Shown: one piece after another, positions 42,916 to 51,094 of the stretch
Layout: every line of letters starts with the position of its first letter
Position numbering within the stretch: the first letter of the stretch is position 1
NCBI RefSeq assembly: GCF_900111255.1
Contig: NZ_FOGP01000001.1
Coordinates: 160,894-224,893, forward strand
Source of the DNA: Parafannyhessea umbonata
GTDB lineage: Bacteria > Actinomycetota > Coriobacteriia > Coriobacteriales > Atopobiaceae
Direction of reading: 5' to 3'
DNA length: 64,000 nt
The notes under the pieces: generated by a model
Databases searched by the model: none
Seen by the model: the letters and a program-made list of their open reading frames with translations, nothing else
Told to the model about the DNA's origin: nothing
Translations under genes and position numbers: made by a program

Positions 42916-45546
42916 CTACTTGCCCTCGCTCTCGAGGAGGTCTTCGATGAAGCCGACCTGGAAGCGACTGAAGATGGCCTCGCCCTCCTCCTGGGTGGCA
43001 TCGAGGTCGACGTCTCCCGAGATGCCGAAGTCCCGTTCACCGTCCTCGTCCAGGAACATCTGGCGAACGCGCCAGACATGCCTGCCCTCGGCGTCACCGT
43101 GCTCCAGCGACTCGTCGACGAGAAGGAGCTCGCTCGAGTGGGCGTCTGCCGTGAGCAGGATCTCCTCGTGCGCCTCGTGGTAGTCGTGGAGCGCCTTGGA
43201 CCAGCGTGGACTGCGCCAACCCCAGTCGCCGTCCATGTCGCCCAGGCGGTCGGTGTTTCCGAAGGCGGCGTCGCGAACGCGCGCGAAGAGGGCGTTCCTG
43301 ACCAGCAGCGTGAGAGCTCGCCGATCGCGTACGACCTCGTCGGGGTCCTGCGGCGCGGTTCCCGCCTCGTCGATGCTGGAGCCACCCTGCTCCCACTCGT
43401 CTATGAGGCTGGAGTCGACAGAGCGGACGACCAGGCGAAGCCATGCCACGATGTCGTACAGGCGGTCGGTCATCTTGTCTTGGGGGACGGTTCTGTCCAG
43501 GACGTGGTACGCGTCCGAGAGGTAGCGCAGCAGCGTGCCCTCGGAGCGGGCGATTCCACAGCGCTGGACGTATCCCTTGAAGTCCGAGGCGGTTTCGATC
43601 ATGTCTCGCAGGACGGACTTCGGGCTGAGCTCGTAGTCGCCTGCCCAGGGGACCTCCTCGCTGTAGCGCTCGAATGCTGCGTCCAGCAGATCCTCGAGGG
43701 GCTTGGGGTAGGTGACGTCCTGAATGAGCGCCATGCGCTCGTTGTAGTCGACTCCGTCGGCCTTCATCTCGTCCATGGCCTTGTTGCGCGCCCGCCTCTG
43801 AAGGGCGCGAAGAATCTGGGGAGGGTCCTCGAGCGTGGCTTCGACCATGGAGATGAGGTCCATGTCATAGTCGTCGTTCTCGGGGTCAAGCAGCTCGAGG
43901 GAGGCGAGCAGGAAGGGCGAGAGTGGCTGGTCAAGCGCAAAGTTGTCGGGGAGGTCCACGGTCAGGACGTAGCTCGCCTGGCCGCCCTCCTCTTCCTTTC
44001 TCACGACGCCGGCGTCGATGAGGGTGGCGAAGATCTCATCGGCTCGGGTGTGAAGCCTGTCCTTCTCCTCTGCGCCCTGTGCGGAGTCGTCTATGAGCTT
44101 ATGGGTTCGCGCATAGGCGTCGCCGCCCTGCTCGACCTCGGAAAGGACGAGCGAGTGCGAGATTCGCATGTGCGGCTTGAGGGCCTCCGGCTCGGATGCG
44201 ATGAGCTTGTCGAAGGTCGCCTCCTTCCAGCCGACGAAGCCCTTGGGAGGCTGTTTTGTCTTGATCTTGCGGGCCTTTTTGGGGTCACCGCCGGCCTTCG
44301 CGAGCGCTCGGGCGTTCTCGATGTCGTACTCGGTCGCCTCTGCGATGACGAGGCCCTCGGTGTCGAAGCCCGAACGACCTGCCCTGCCGGCGATCTGGTG
44401 GAACTCTCGCGCATTCAGGTGGCGCATGCGTCTGCCGTCGAACTTGCTGAGCGCGGTCAGCAAGACGGTGTGGATGGGCACGTTGATGCCCACGCCCAGG
44501 GTGTCGGTTCCGCAGATGACGGGGAGTAGGCCCTGCTGCGCCAGACGCTCCACAAGAAGTCGGTAGCGCGGCAGCATGCCCGCATGGTGCACGCCCACGC
44601 CGGTGATGAGCAGGCGCCTCAGGGTCTTGCCGAAGGTCGTGGTGAAGCGGGTGCCTGCGATCGCCTCTTTGATCTTCTCCCTCTGCTCCTTGGTCGAGAC
44701 GCCATAGCTCGAGAGCGACGTCGCGCTCTTGACGGCCGCCTCCTGCGAGAAGTGCACAATGTACAGGGGCGCCTCGCCCGACTTGAGCGCGAGCTCGACG
44801 GTGGCCTCGAGGGGCGTGTCGACGTAGCGGTAGCTCAGGGGCACCGGTCGCTCGGCGCCGGCCACGAGCTCGACGCTGCGGTCGCTGTGTGCCTCGAGCG
44901 ACGAGGCAATGCCGCTCGTGTCTCCCAGGGTTGCGCTCATCAGCAGGAATTGCGTGTGCGGAAGCGTCAGCAGCGGGACCTGCCAGGCCCAGCCGCGGCC
45001 ATGGTCGCCGAAGTAGTGGAACTCGTCCATGGCGACGCAGCCGATGTCGGCATCCTCGCCACCGCGCAGGGCGTCGTTGGCGAGGATCTCTGCGGTGCAG
45101 CAGATGATGGGCGCGCCCGAGTTGACGGTCACGTCTCCCGTGATCATACCAACGTTATCGCGGCCAAGCAGCCTTACCAGGTCGAAGAACTTCTCGCTCA
45201 CGAGCGCCTTGATGGGGGCCGTGTAGTAGGCGCGGCGATTGGTGCAGACCGAAATGAAGCACAGGCCCAGCGCGACGAGCGACTTGCCCGAGCCCGTGGG
45301 GGTGCCCAGGATCACGTGGCTTCCCGACGCGAGGTCCAGGAGCGCCTCCTCCTGGTGGTCCCAGAGCTCGATTCCCCTTGACTCGCACCATTCCAGGAAC
45401 AGGTCAAGCGCCTCGTCAGCGGGGATGTCCGCATAGCTGTCGTCGTCCGGCCAGGGGATGAGCCTGCCCAGCGAGGCCTCGCCGTTGGCTCCCTCGTCAA
45501 CTTCCTCGCGCTCGACGGCGCTGCTGCTTTGTGTGTTGTCTACCAT
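42916..45546 (-). CDS. Ski2-like DEAD/DEAH-box helicase
   Basis: An 876-residue superfamily 2 helicase. Motif I is GTPTGSGKSLVA near residues 77-88, motif II MDEFHYFGD near 172, motif III SATLGD near 207, and motif VI HQIAGRAGRSGFD near 385-397. These follow the Ski2/Brr2/HelY pattern. The C-terminal half (from about 500) is a large helical region that resembles the extension (DUF3516, as I recall) of some actinobacterial helicases. The N-terminal 40 residues are acidic. ATG 45546 has AAAGG ahead. The substrate, RNA or DNA, cannot be told. It may be the last gene of the flavin-reductase operon. Confidence 0.88.
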   Translation of the reverse strand: MVDNTQSSSAVEREEVDEGANGEASLGRLIPWPDDDSYADIPADEALDLFLEWCESRGIELWDHQEEALLDLASGSHVILGTPTGSGKSLVALGLCFISVCTNRRAYYTAPIKALVSEKFFDLVRLLGRDNVGMITGDVTVNSGAPIICCTAEILANDALRGGEDADIGCVAMDEFHYFGDHGRGWAWQVPLLTLPHTQFLLMSATLGDTSGIASSLEAHSDRSVELVAGAERPVPLSYRYVDTPLEATVELALKSGEAPLYIVHFSQEAAVKSATSLSSYGVSTKEQREKIKEAIAGTRFTTTFGKTLRRLLITGVGVHHAGMLPRYRLLVERLAQQGLLPVICGTDTLGVGINVPIHTVLLTALSKFDGRRMRHLNAREFHQIAGRAGRSGFDTEGLVIAEATEYDIENARALAKAGGDPKKARKIKTKQPPKGFVGWKEATFDKLIASEPEALKPHMRISHSLVLSEVEQGGDAYARTHKLIDDSAQGAEEKDRLHTRADEIFATLIDAGVVRKEEEGGQASYVLTVDLPDNFALDQPLSPFLLASLELLDPENDDYDMDLISMVEATLEDPPQILRALQRRARNKAMDEMKADGVDYNERMALIQDVTYPKPLEDLLDAAFERYSEEVPWAGDYELSPKSVLRDMIETASDFKGYVQRCGIARSEGTLLRYLSDAYHVLDRTVPQDKMTDRLYDIVAWLRLVVRSVDSSLIDEWEQGGSSIDEAGTAPQDPDEVVRDRRALTLLVRNALFARVRDAAFGNTDRLGDMDGDWGWRSPRWSKALHDYHEAHEEILLTADAHSSELLLVDESLEHGDAEGRHVWRVRQMFLDEDGERDFGISGDVDLDATQEEGEAIFSRFQVGFIEDLLESEGK

Positions 45547-45636
45547 GAACTGCCTTTGACTTCGAAGTGTCTGCGCCGATGGCGCGGGAATACATGATAC
45601 GCGCCGCGTGCGGGTCGGACCTTGCACCGTGCCGCG

Positions 45637-46656
45637 TTAGAGCTTTCTGGCCCAGCGCTCGTTGTTGAGGATGGCTCGGCCGACGCCCGCCAGGTCGCAC
45701 GAGCCCTCTGCGAGCAGCGCGTCGGCCTGGGACGGCAGCTTGATGCCGCCGGTGAGGAGCACAGGGGTCGGCTGCGCGCCGCGTTCGTCGGCGTCGCCCA
45801 CAAGCGCGTCTCTGACGGGCCGTGACATGTCCTTGAACCATCCGGGTTCCAGCGTGTGCAGGCGCGAGTAGTAGTTCATTCCGCCCGAGAGGCTGATCAG
45901 GTCGACGCCCGCGCCCTGGAGAAGGACCGCCGCCTTGGTCGCGTCCTCAATCGTAGAGCCGCCCTCTCGGTAGTCGCAGCCGCCCAGACGTACGCTCAGG
46001 GCTAGGTCGTGCCCGACCTCGGAGCGGATTGCATCGACGACCTGCAGGATGATGCGCATCCTGTTTCGCAGGGGGCCACCGTACTCGTCGTCCCTCCTGT
46101 TGGTCATGGGCGAGAAGAACTGGTCGAGCAGATAGCCGTGGGCGGCATGGACCTCTACGCCGTCAAATCCCGCGAGCCGCGCGCGTGCGGCCGCGCGTGC
46201 GAAGCACTCGACGATTCGACGGATTTCGTCGCGTGTGAGCTCGCGCGGGAGGGGATGGCCCACCTTGGCTCCAGGGCAGGTCACGGGCGAGGGTGCCACG
46301 GCCACCTGGCGTATCACGCTTTGCGGCGCGGCCGATCCCGCATGGCTTATCTGCACGAACACGGGGGTCTCGCAGGCGTGAACGGCTTCCGCCTCGCGTG
46401 CAAGTCCGTCGACATCGGAGTCGCGGCTGATTGAGGCCTGTCTTGCCGCCGCGCGGCCCTCGTTGCTCACATAGTGGTGCTCGGTCTCCACCAGGCCGAG
46501 GAGGCCGCCCTGCGCGCGCTCGGCGTAGTGGTCACACAGGGCCTGGGTGACGCTGCCGTCGCGCTCCGACTTGGCTGAGGCCATGGGCGCCATGACAATG
46601 CGGTTCCTGAGTGTGATCTTGCCGAGCGAGAGGGGAGTGTGGACGTGTGGATACAC
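45637..46656 (-). CDS. NADH:flavin oxidoreductase, old yellow enzyme family
   Basis: A 339-residue single-domain FMN reductase of TIM-barrel fold. Family landmarks are LRNRIVMAPMASAKSE near 16-31, QISHAGSAAPQ near 95-105, GFDGVEVHAAHGYLLDQFFSPMTNRRDDEYGG near 155-187 (substrate His and FMN contacts), and the C-terminal LLTGGIK and GVGRAILNN. It lacks the iron-sulfur and pyridine-nucleotide domains of the longer enoate reductases. It starts with GTG overlapping the stop of the LysR gene (TAGTG), with GGAGG ahead. The substrate is probably an unsaturated carbonyl compound and may be sensed by that regulator. Confidence 0.9.
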   Translation of the reverse strand: MYPHVHTPLSLGKITLRNRIVMAPMASAKSERDGSVTQALCDHYAERAQGGLLGLVETEHHYVSNEGRAAARQASISRDSDVDGLAREAEAVHACETPVFVQISHAGSAAPQSVIRQVAVAPSPVTCPGAKVGHPLPRELTRDEIRRIVECFARAAARARLAGFDGVEVHAAHGYLLDQFFSPMTNRRDDEYGGPLRNRMRIILQVVDAIRSEVGHDLALSVRLGGCDYREGGSTIEDATKAAVLLQGAGVDLISLSGGMNYYSRLHTLEPGWFKDMSRPVRDALVGDADERGAQPTPVLLTGGIKLPSQADALLAEGSCDLAGVGRAILNNERWARKL

Positions 46657-47621
46657 TATTCGGCCCCTCCGGCGTCTCGCAGAACGGAGCGGCTGGGCGA
46701 CAGCACGCTGGGCTCGTTGAACCCAACGATCGTCTTCTTTAGCTCGTTGAGGTACTCGCATGCTAGGGGGCTCAGACGCCTGAGCGCATGCGTGATGTAG
46801 CCCACGTTCATCACCTCGTCGGTCTCTAGTGGTATCGAGACGATTCCCTGGAACATCTCGTCCGACCTCACGCCGGTCGAGATGAGGAAGCCGTCGTAGT
46901 TGGTGAGCAGGCTGGTCATGGTCCCGCGGTCGCTTGCAACTATCCTGCGCGTGTGCGGCAGGTTGCTGAGGGGCTCCTCGGACAGGTAGAGCGAGCTCTT
47001 GGGGCCCTGCTCGAATGTGCAGCGCGGCCACTGCGCCAGGTCGTCGAGCCTCACCAGGTCGAGCTTGGCGAGGGGATGTCCCTTGCGGACGAAGACGTGC
47101 GGCCTTGCCCGGAAGAGCGAGGAGAACGAGAGGTCAGCGTCGTCAAGTTGGCGCTTGAGCACGTGCTCGTTGTAGTTGCAGAGGTAGATGATGCCGATGT
47201 CGCTCCTGAACGAGCTCACGTCCTCGATGACGTCCCTCGTGCGCGTCTCTCTGAGCGAGAACTCGCAAGAGTCATCCTGCCTTCCGCTCACGAAGCTGAT
47301 GAAGGCTCTCACGGCAAAGGCGTAGTGCTGGGACGAGACGGAGAGGCGCTGGTGCTCGACCTGTCCCGCCTTGGAGTAGTGTCGCTCGAGCAGGTCGGCC
47401 TGCTCGACCACCTGACGCGCGTAGCCTAGGAACTCGACGCCCTCGCTGGTGAGCGTGATGCCGCGGCTGGAGCGGTTGAAGATCCTGATGCCCAGCTCCT
47501 TTTCGAGCTCGCGCACCGAGACCGAAAGGCTCGACTGCGAGACGAAGAGGGTCTTGGCGACCGAGTTCATGGACCCGTTTTCGGCGATGGCGATAACGTA
47601 TCTCAACTGTTGTAGCTGCAT
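46656..47621 (-). CDS. LysR family transcription regulator
   Basis: A 321-residue regulator. The N-terminal winged helix (MQLQQLRYVIAIAENGSMNSVAKTLFVSQSSLSVSVRELEKELGI) is typical, and a co-inducer domain follows from about 90. The flavin reductase gene lies downstream on the same strand with a one-base stop/start overlap, so regulator and enzyme are cotranscribed, whereas LysR regulators usually diverge from their targets. A cofactor or small electrophile could be the effector; that is a guess from context. Confidence 0.95.
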   Translation of the reverse strand: MQLQQLRYVIAIAENGSMNSVAKTLFVSQSSLSVSVRELEKELGIRIFNRSSRGITLTSEGVEFLGYARQVVEQADLLERHYSKAGQVEHQRLSVSSQHYAFAVRAFISFVSGRQDDSCEFSLRETRTRDVIEDVSSFRSDIGIIYLCNYNEHVLKRQLDDADLSFSSLFRARPHVFVRKGHPLAKLDLVRLDDLAQWPRCTFEQGPKSSLYLSEEPLSNLPHTRRIVASDRGTMTSLLTNYDGFLISTGVRSDEMFQGIVSIPLETDEVMNVGYITHALRRLSPLACEYLNELKKTIVGFNEPSVLSPSRSVLRDAGGAE

Positions 47622-47697
47622 GCTTGCTCCGATGCCTCGGATGATTAACCTACACGAGCCTTTAGTTTATCGAAGCAGGCGATAAGCGAAGGCCGAA

Positions 47698-48165
47698 CTA
47701 GAGAATCTTCTCCATTCCGACCTTATAGGGCACGAGGCCCATCTTCTCGTAGAAGCTTTGGGCGCTCGGGTTGCAGCTCCATACGTTGAGCGTGACGTTG
47801 TAGAAGCCCTGCCCGCGCGCGAAGTCGATCACGTAGTTGTAGAGCGTCGAGCCTATGTGCTTGCCGCGGTAGCCCTCCCTGACGCAGAGGTCGTCTATGT
47901 AGAGGGTCCTGACGTCCGTCATGTTGTTGCTGTTCACGTGCTGCTGGTAGACGCAGAACGCATAGCCTACCACCAGCTCTCCCTCGACAGCGACGAAGAC
48001 GGGGCGTCTCTCGTCGCCGATTATCTCCTCGAGCTCAGCCGAGGTGTATTTGCGCGTGTTCGGGACGAAGAGGTCCGGACGGCCCTGAGCGTGTACGTTT
48101 AGCACCTGGAGGAGAAGTTCTTCGATCTGCGGGATGTCGCTCTTGCGTGCGCGTCGGATGTCCAT
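47698..48165 (-). CDS. GNAT family N-acetyltransferase
   Basis: A 155-residue acetyltransferase. The acetyl-CoA loop REGYRGKHIGSTLY is near residues 97-110, preceded by the strand DVRTLYIDDLCV and followed by LNVWSCNPSAQSFYEKMGL, all GNAT hallmarks. The C-terminal Tyr region may serve as the acid. The substrate, an amine or a protein N-terminus, cannot be told. It lies 77 bases upstream of the LysR gene on the same strand and could share its transcript. Confidence 0.92.
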   Translation of the reverse strand: MDIRRARKSDIPQIEELLLQVLNVHAQGRPDLFVPNTRKYTSAELEEIIGDERRPVFVAVEGELVVGYAFCVYQQHVNSNNMTDVRTLYIDDLCVREGYRGKHIGSTLYNYVIDFARGQGFYNVTLNVWSCNPSAQSFYEKMGLVPYKVGMEKIL

Positions 48166-48180
48166 GACTGCGTCCTTTCA

Positions 48181-48217
48181 AAAAAGTCGGTGGTGCGAAC
48201 CAATCGCACCACCGACC
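48181..48217 (-). terminator. Intrinsic terminator of the esterase gene
   Basis: A perfect 12-bp stem (48187-48198 with 48206-48217) followed on the minus strand by TTTTTT. Confidence 0.93.
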
Positions 48218-48260
48218 AGATTAGCCCTTATTTCGCGCCTTCTTGCCTGACGTTCTCGCG

Positions 48261-49658
48261 TTACTTGCGCTTTTTGGAGCCGCCCTTCTTGGCGGACTTG
48301 ACGGACGTCGGCTTGGATGCCGCTGTAGGCTTCGCAGCGGGCTTTGCAGCCGGTGCGGCAGCCTTTGCCGCGTGCTTGGCAGCAGGCTTTGCGGCGGCAG
48401 CGGGCTTTGCGGCGGGCTTTGCAGCCGGTGCGGCAGCCTTTGCAGCCGGTGCGGCAGCCTTCGCCGCATGCTTGGCAGCAGGCTTTGCGGCGGCGGGCTT
48501 TGTGGCAGCGGCGGCAGGCTTTGCGGCGGCGGGCTTGGCGGCCGTGGTGGCGGGCTTTGCAGCCGGTGCGGCAGCCTTCGCCGCATGCTTGGCAGCAGGC
48601 TTTGCGGCGGCGGGCTTTGTGGCAGCGGCGGCAGGCTTTGCGGCGGCGGCAGGCTTGGCGGCCGTGGTGGCCTTTGCCTTAGACGCGGGCTTGGCTTCGG
48701 GCTTGGCGGCAGGCTTGGCGGCCGTGGTGGCCTTTGCCTTCGACGCGGGCTTGGTGGCCGTGGTGGCCTTTGCCTTAGACGCGGGCTTGAGCTCGACCTT
48801 CTTGGTGGCAGTCTTTGCCGCGGCCTTCTTGGGGGCGTCCTTCTTCGTCGCCTTGGCCGTTGCGGGCATTGCCGCGGACGCGGGCGCCGCGCTCTTCTCG
48901 GCTGTGGTGACCTTCGTCACCTCATCGATGACCTGGGGCATGAAGTAGGCGATCTGCTTCTTCCACCAGTACCAGTCATGGGTGACGTCGAAGCCCCAGA
49001 AGTCGCACCAGTGGCTCGCGCAGAGTCGGCTCAGTTGGGAGTCGATTTGGCGAAGGTCGTCGACGACGTCCTCGTGCTCGCCCTGGCCGACGCAGAAGAC
49101 CAGCTGACGCTTGCTGTAGAGGTCGACGTACTCGTGGTCCTCGGGCATGTTCGGCAGGAAGGTAGTGATGTCGTTGTCGTAGAGCGTGGGGCTCATCCAG
49201 CTTCCGAAGAACCGGCTTGCGCGGTAGAGTCCTGAAAGGGCGATGCAGCCCTGGAACAGGTCCGGACGACGCAGGACGGCGAGGGCCGCCTGGTTCGCGC
49301 CCAGGGAGCAGCCGATGGTCAGGGGGCGCCTCGTGCTCCCGTTGACCTTCTGCACCTCCTCGAGCAGCTCGCTGGTCACGTAGGAGAAGTACTCCTCCTG
49401 GCGCTGCGCGCGGGCCTCGGGGTCGATGTCGTATGCCGACCAGGACTGGGTGTCGACGCCGTCGACGCAGAAGAGCTGGATTTGGCCGCCTTCGATAAGG
49501 TCAGCGAGGGCGTCGACCATGCCGACGCTCTCGAATTCGTTGCAGGATGCGCCCTCCGTCTGGAATGCGATGACGGGGATCCCGCCCTCGCCGTAGGCGA
49601 TCATAGACATGTCTTGGTTGAGAACGGTGCTGTGATTCTGGTACTGTTCGCGCTTCAT
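48261..49658 (-). CDS. Esterase-like alpha/beta hydrolase with a long Ala/Lys/Pro tail
   Basis: A 465-residue two-part protein. Residues 1-240 look like an esterase-D-type hydrolase: the nucleophile elbow is GCSLG near 116-120 and a candidate catalytic His lies in DVTHDWYWWKKQI near 225. Residues 245-465 are almost only Ala, Lys, Pro and Thr in repeats such as AAKPAAKPA, with a KKGGSKKRK end, closely like the tails of histone H1 and bacterial nucleoid proteins. The tail could bind DNA, polyphosphate or the cell wall. There is no signal peptide, so it is cytoplasmic. ATG 49658 is chosen; TTG 49667 is an alternative. Confidence 0.85.
   Translation of the reverse strand: MKREQYQNHSTVLNQDMSMIAYGEGGIPVIAFQTEGASCNEFESVGMVDALADLIEGGQIQLFCVDGVDTQSWSAYDIDPEARAQRQEEYFSYVTSELLEEVQKVNGSTRRPLTIGCSLGANQAALAVLRRPDLFQGCIALSGLYRASRFFGSWMSPTLYDNDITTFLPNMPEDHEYVDLYSKRQLVFCVGQGEHEDVVDDLRQIDSQLSRLCASHWCDFWGFDVTHDWYWWKKQIAYFMPQVIDEVTKVTTAEKSAAPASAAMPATAKATKKDAPKKAAAKTATKKVELKPASKAKATTATKPASKAKATTAAKPAAKPEAKPASKAKATTAAKPAAAAKPAAAATKPAAAKPAAKHAAKAAAPAAKPATTAAKPAAAKPAAAATKPAAAKPAAKHAAKAAAPAAKAAAPAAKPAAKPAAAAKPAAKHAAKAAAPAAKPAAKPTAASKPTSVKSAKKGGSKKRK
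48438..48647. repeat. Internal direct repeat in the Ala/Lys tail
   Basis: About 93 bases (48438-48530) recur identically at 48555-48647, a period of 117 bp or 39 codons. Shorter GCAGCCGG-type repeats fill the region around. Perfect identity suggests recent duplication or gene conversion, so tail length probably varies between strains. Confidence 0.8.
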
Positions 49659-50015
49659 GTGAACCAATCCCCTAGATCTCGTGCTGACAAGCTAGGCCGA
49701 ACTGTCAAGAATGGCCTTGCATGATTCTAGCAGCTAGTTGGGCATAGGGACGCAAATTGTTGACGGAAATGCAAATTGGTACCAATCGAAGGGGCTATTG
49801 CGGCACGTTGTTTCATCCTGTTTCGTGTGCGCCGGACGCCCTGACGATGCGGCTCGGCATTTGCTCTCGATTCCGATTTCGCACTTGCTTGTCCGACGTC
49901 GAAGTCCCGCGATAGAATTTGGCTCTACGACGCGATTGGTCTTGTGGCTCGTGGTGCCGAAGCTGGCCGTATGGAAGCCTTGGGCGCCTGGGCGTGCAGA
50001 TGGTGGAGGTTTTGC
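49659..50015. other. Divergent intergenic region
   Basis: About 360 bases between divergent genes. It is somewhat richer in A and T in its left part (GACGGAAATGCAAATTGG near 49758). It must hold the promoters of the esterase-like gene and of the unknown gene at 50016. I see no clear operator or RNA structure. Confidence 0.35.
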
Positions 50016-50720
50016 ATGAAGACGGACGACCTTGTATATGTGAGCGCGGCAGGTTGCTACGCCAGCGTCTTCGAGCAGACGGACGAGGGCCTGTGCGAGG
50101 TCGGCCTTATCGACCCCAGGGCTGATGACTACTCGCTCACGGTTCCCGCAAGCACGCTCGTCGCGGTCGAAGACGCCGGCCTTGAGGACATGGGCCGCGT
50201 CGCACGGGAGCTTGTCCTTCTCCACCTGCGCATCAACCACGGCTTTGAATTCGACCGCAGCCTCCATCTGTATGTGGGTAGGCGCGAGGACGCCGACCTG
50301 GACGTGATGATGTCGATCGGCCCCAAGACCCCAGTCCTCATCGCCCGTTGGGGCGAGGTGGAGCGCGTTGCTCTGGAGGGGGCGCTCTCCTCCTTTGACC
50401 TGCCTGCATGGCGCGACGGTGGCGGGCTCGCCCCCGCGCTCGACGGCTGGGGCTGGTCTATGCAGGTCATCGGCGCGGGGATGGGGTGCTCGGGCTTCGG
50501 GCACAACGGCTGGCCCGCGTCGCTCGAGCGTCTGATCGCGACCCTTGGGACCCTGGGGATTCCCGTTTGCTGGTGCGACGACGATGGCCCTCACGCCAGC
50601 TGCTCCTGGGACGAGCTCGTCGAGCGTCGCATCGGGGACCAGGGGGATTCGGCGTCGGGCTCCGAGGACCCCCAGCTTCCCCAGGGGTTTGACCTTTCCG
50701 TGTTCAAGGAGCAATTGTGA
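50016..50720 (+). CDS. Conserved-looking protein of unknown function
   Basis: A 234-residue soluble protein that I do not recognise. ATG 50016 has GGAGGT ahead. It has alternating strands and helices: SAAGCYASVFEQTDEGLCEVGLID, a helix ARELVLLHLRINH, GPKTPVLIARWGEVERVALEGAL, and a Gly-rich part (GWGWSMQVIGAGMGCSGFGHNGWPASLERL) that could be a ligand loop. The C-terminus is acidic. It overlaps the GIY-YIG gene by four bases (GTGA), so they act in one transcript. The link could be functional or simply positional. Confidence 0.65.
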   Translation: MKTDDLVYVSAAGCYASVFEQTDEGLCEVGLIDPRADDYSLTVPASTLVAVEDAGLEDMGRVARELVLLHLRINHGFEFDRSLHLYVGRREDADLDVMMSIGPKTPVLIARWGEVERVALEGALSSFDLPAWRDGGGLAPALDGWGWSMQVIGAGMGCSGFGHNGWPASLERLIATLGTLGIPVCWCDDDGPHASCSWDELVERRIGDQGDSASGSEDPQLPQGFDLSVFKEQL

Positions 50721-51094
50721 CGACTAGGGAGGTTGACGGCGCCGGGCGTGCCGGTGGCCTTCCCGACTACTACGTCTATGTGCTTGAATGCGAGGACGGG
50801 TCCCTGTACTCGGGCATAACGGTGGACGTCGAGCGTCGCATGGCCGAGCATCTCTCGCAGGAGGCGCCGGGCGCCAAGTACACCAGGGCGCACAGGCCCG
50901 TCGCGCTCGTCGCCCTGTGGCGTACGAGCGGCCGGTCCTTGGCGTCAAAGCTCGAGTACCGCCTGCACCGCGCCCGGCGTGCGCAGAAGCTGGCGCTCGT
51001 TGAGAATCCCGATGCGGCAGGGGAGGACTACGTCTCGCTGGGCGAGGCGGAGCGCGAGCGCTACTGGAAAGCGGCGCTGGAACCTAGAGCCTAA
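50717..51094 (+). CDS. GIY-YIG nuclease family protein
   Basis: A 125-residue protein of the YhbQ/SLX1-like subfamily. The signature is spread as YYVYVLECEDGSLYSGIT (near residues 18-35; Y-V-Y for GIY, S-G-I for YIG), followed by RRMAEH with the conserved Arg and by KLEYRLHR with the conserved Glu region. It should nick or process DNA; the family's cellular role is poorly known. It starts with GTG overlapping the previous stop and ends 11 bases inside the 3' end of the converging zinc-ribbon gene. Confidence 0.88.
   Translation: MTTREVDGAGRAGGLPDYYVYVLECEDGSLYSGITVDVERRMAEHLSQEAPGAKYTRAHRPVALVALWRTSGRSLASKLEYRLHRARRAQKLALVENPDAAGEDYVSLGEAERERYWKAALEPRA

Noticed and set aside
48261-48917. Repetitive DNA as a possible CRISPR array or satellite
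   Set aside because: Repeats are in frame, vary in length and encode Ala/Lys/Pro; there are no uniform spacers. They are coding repeats.
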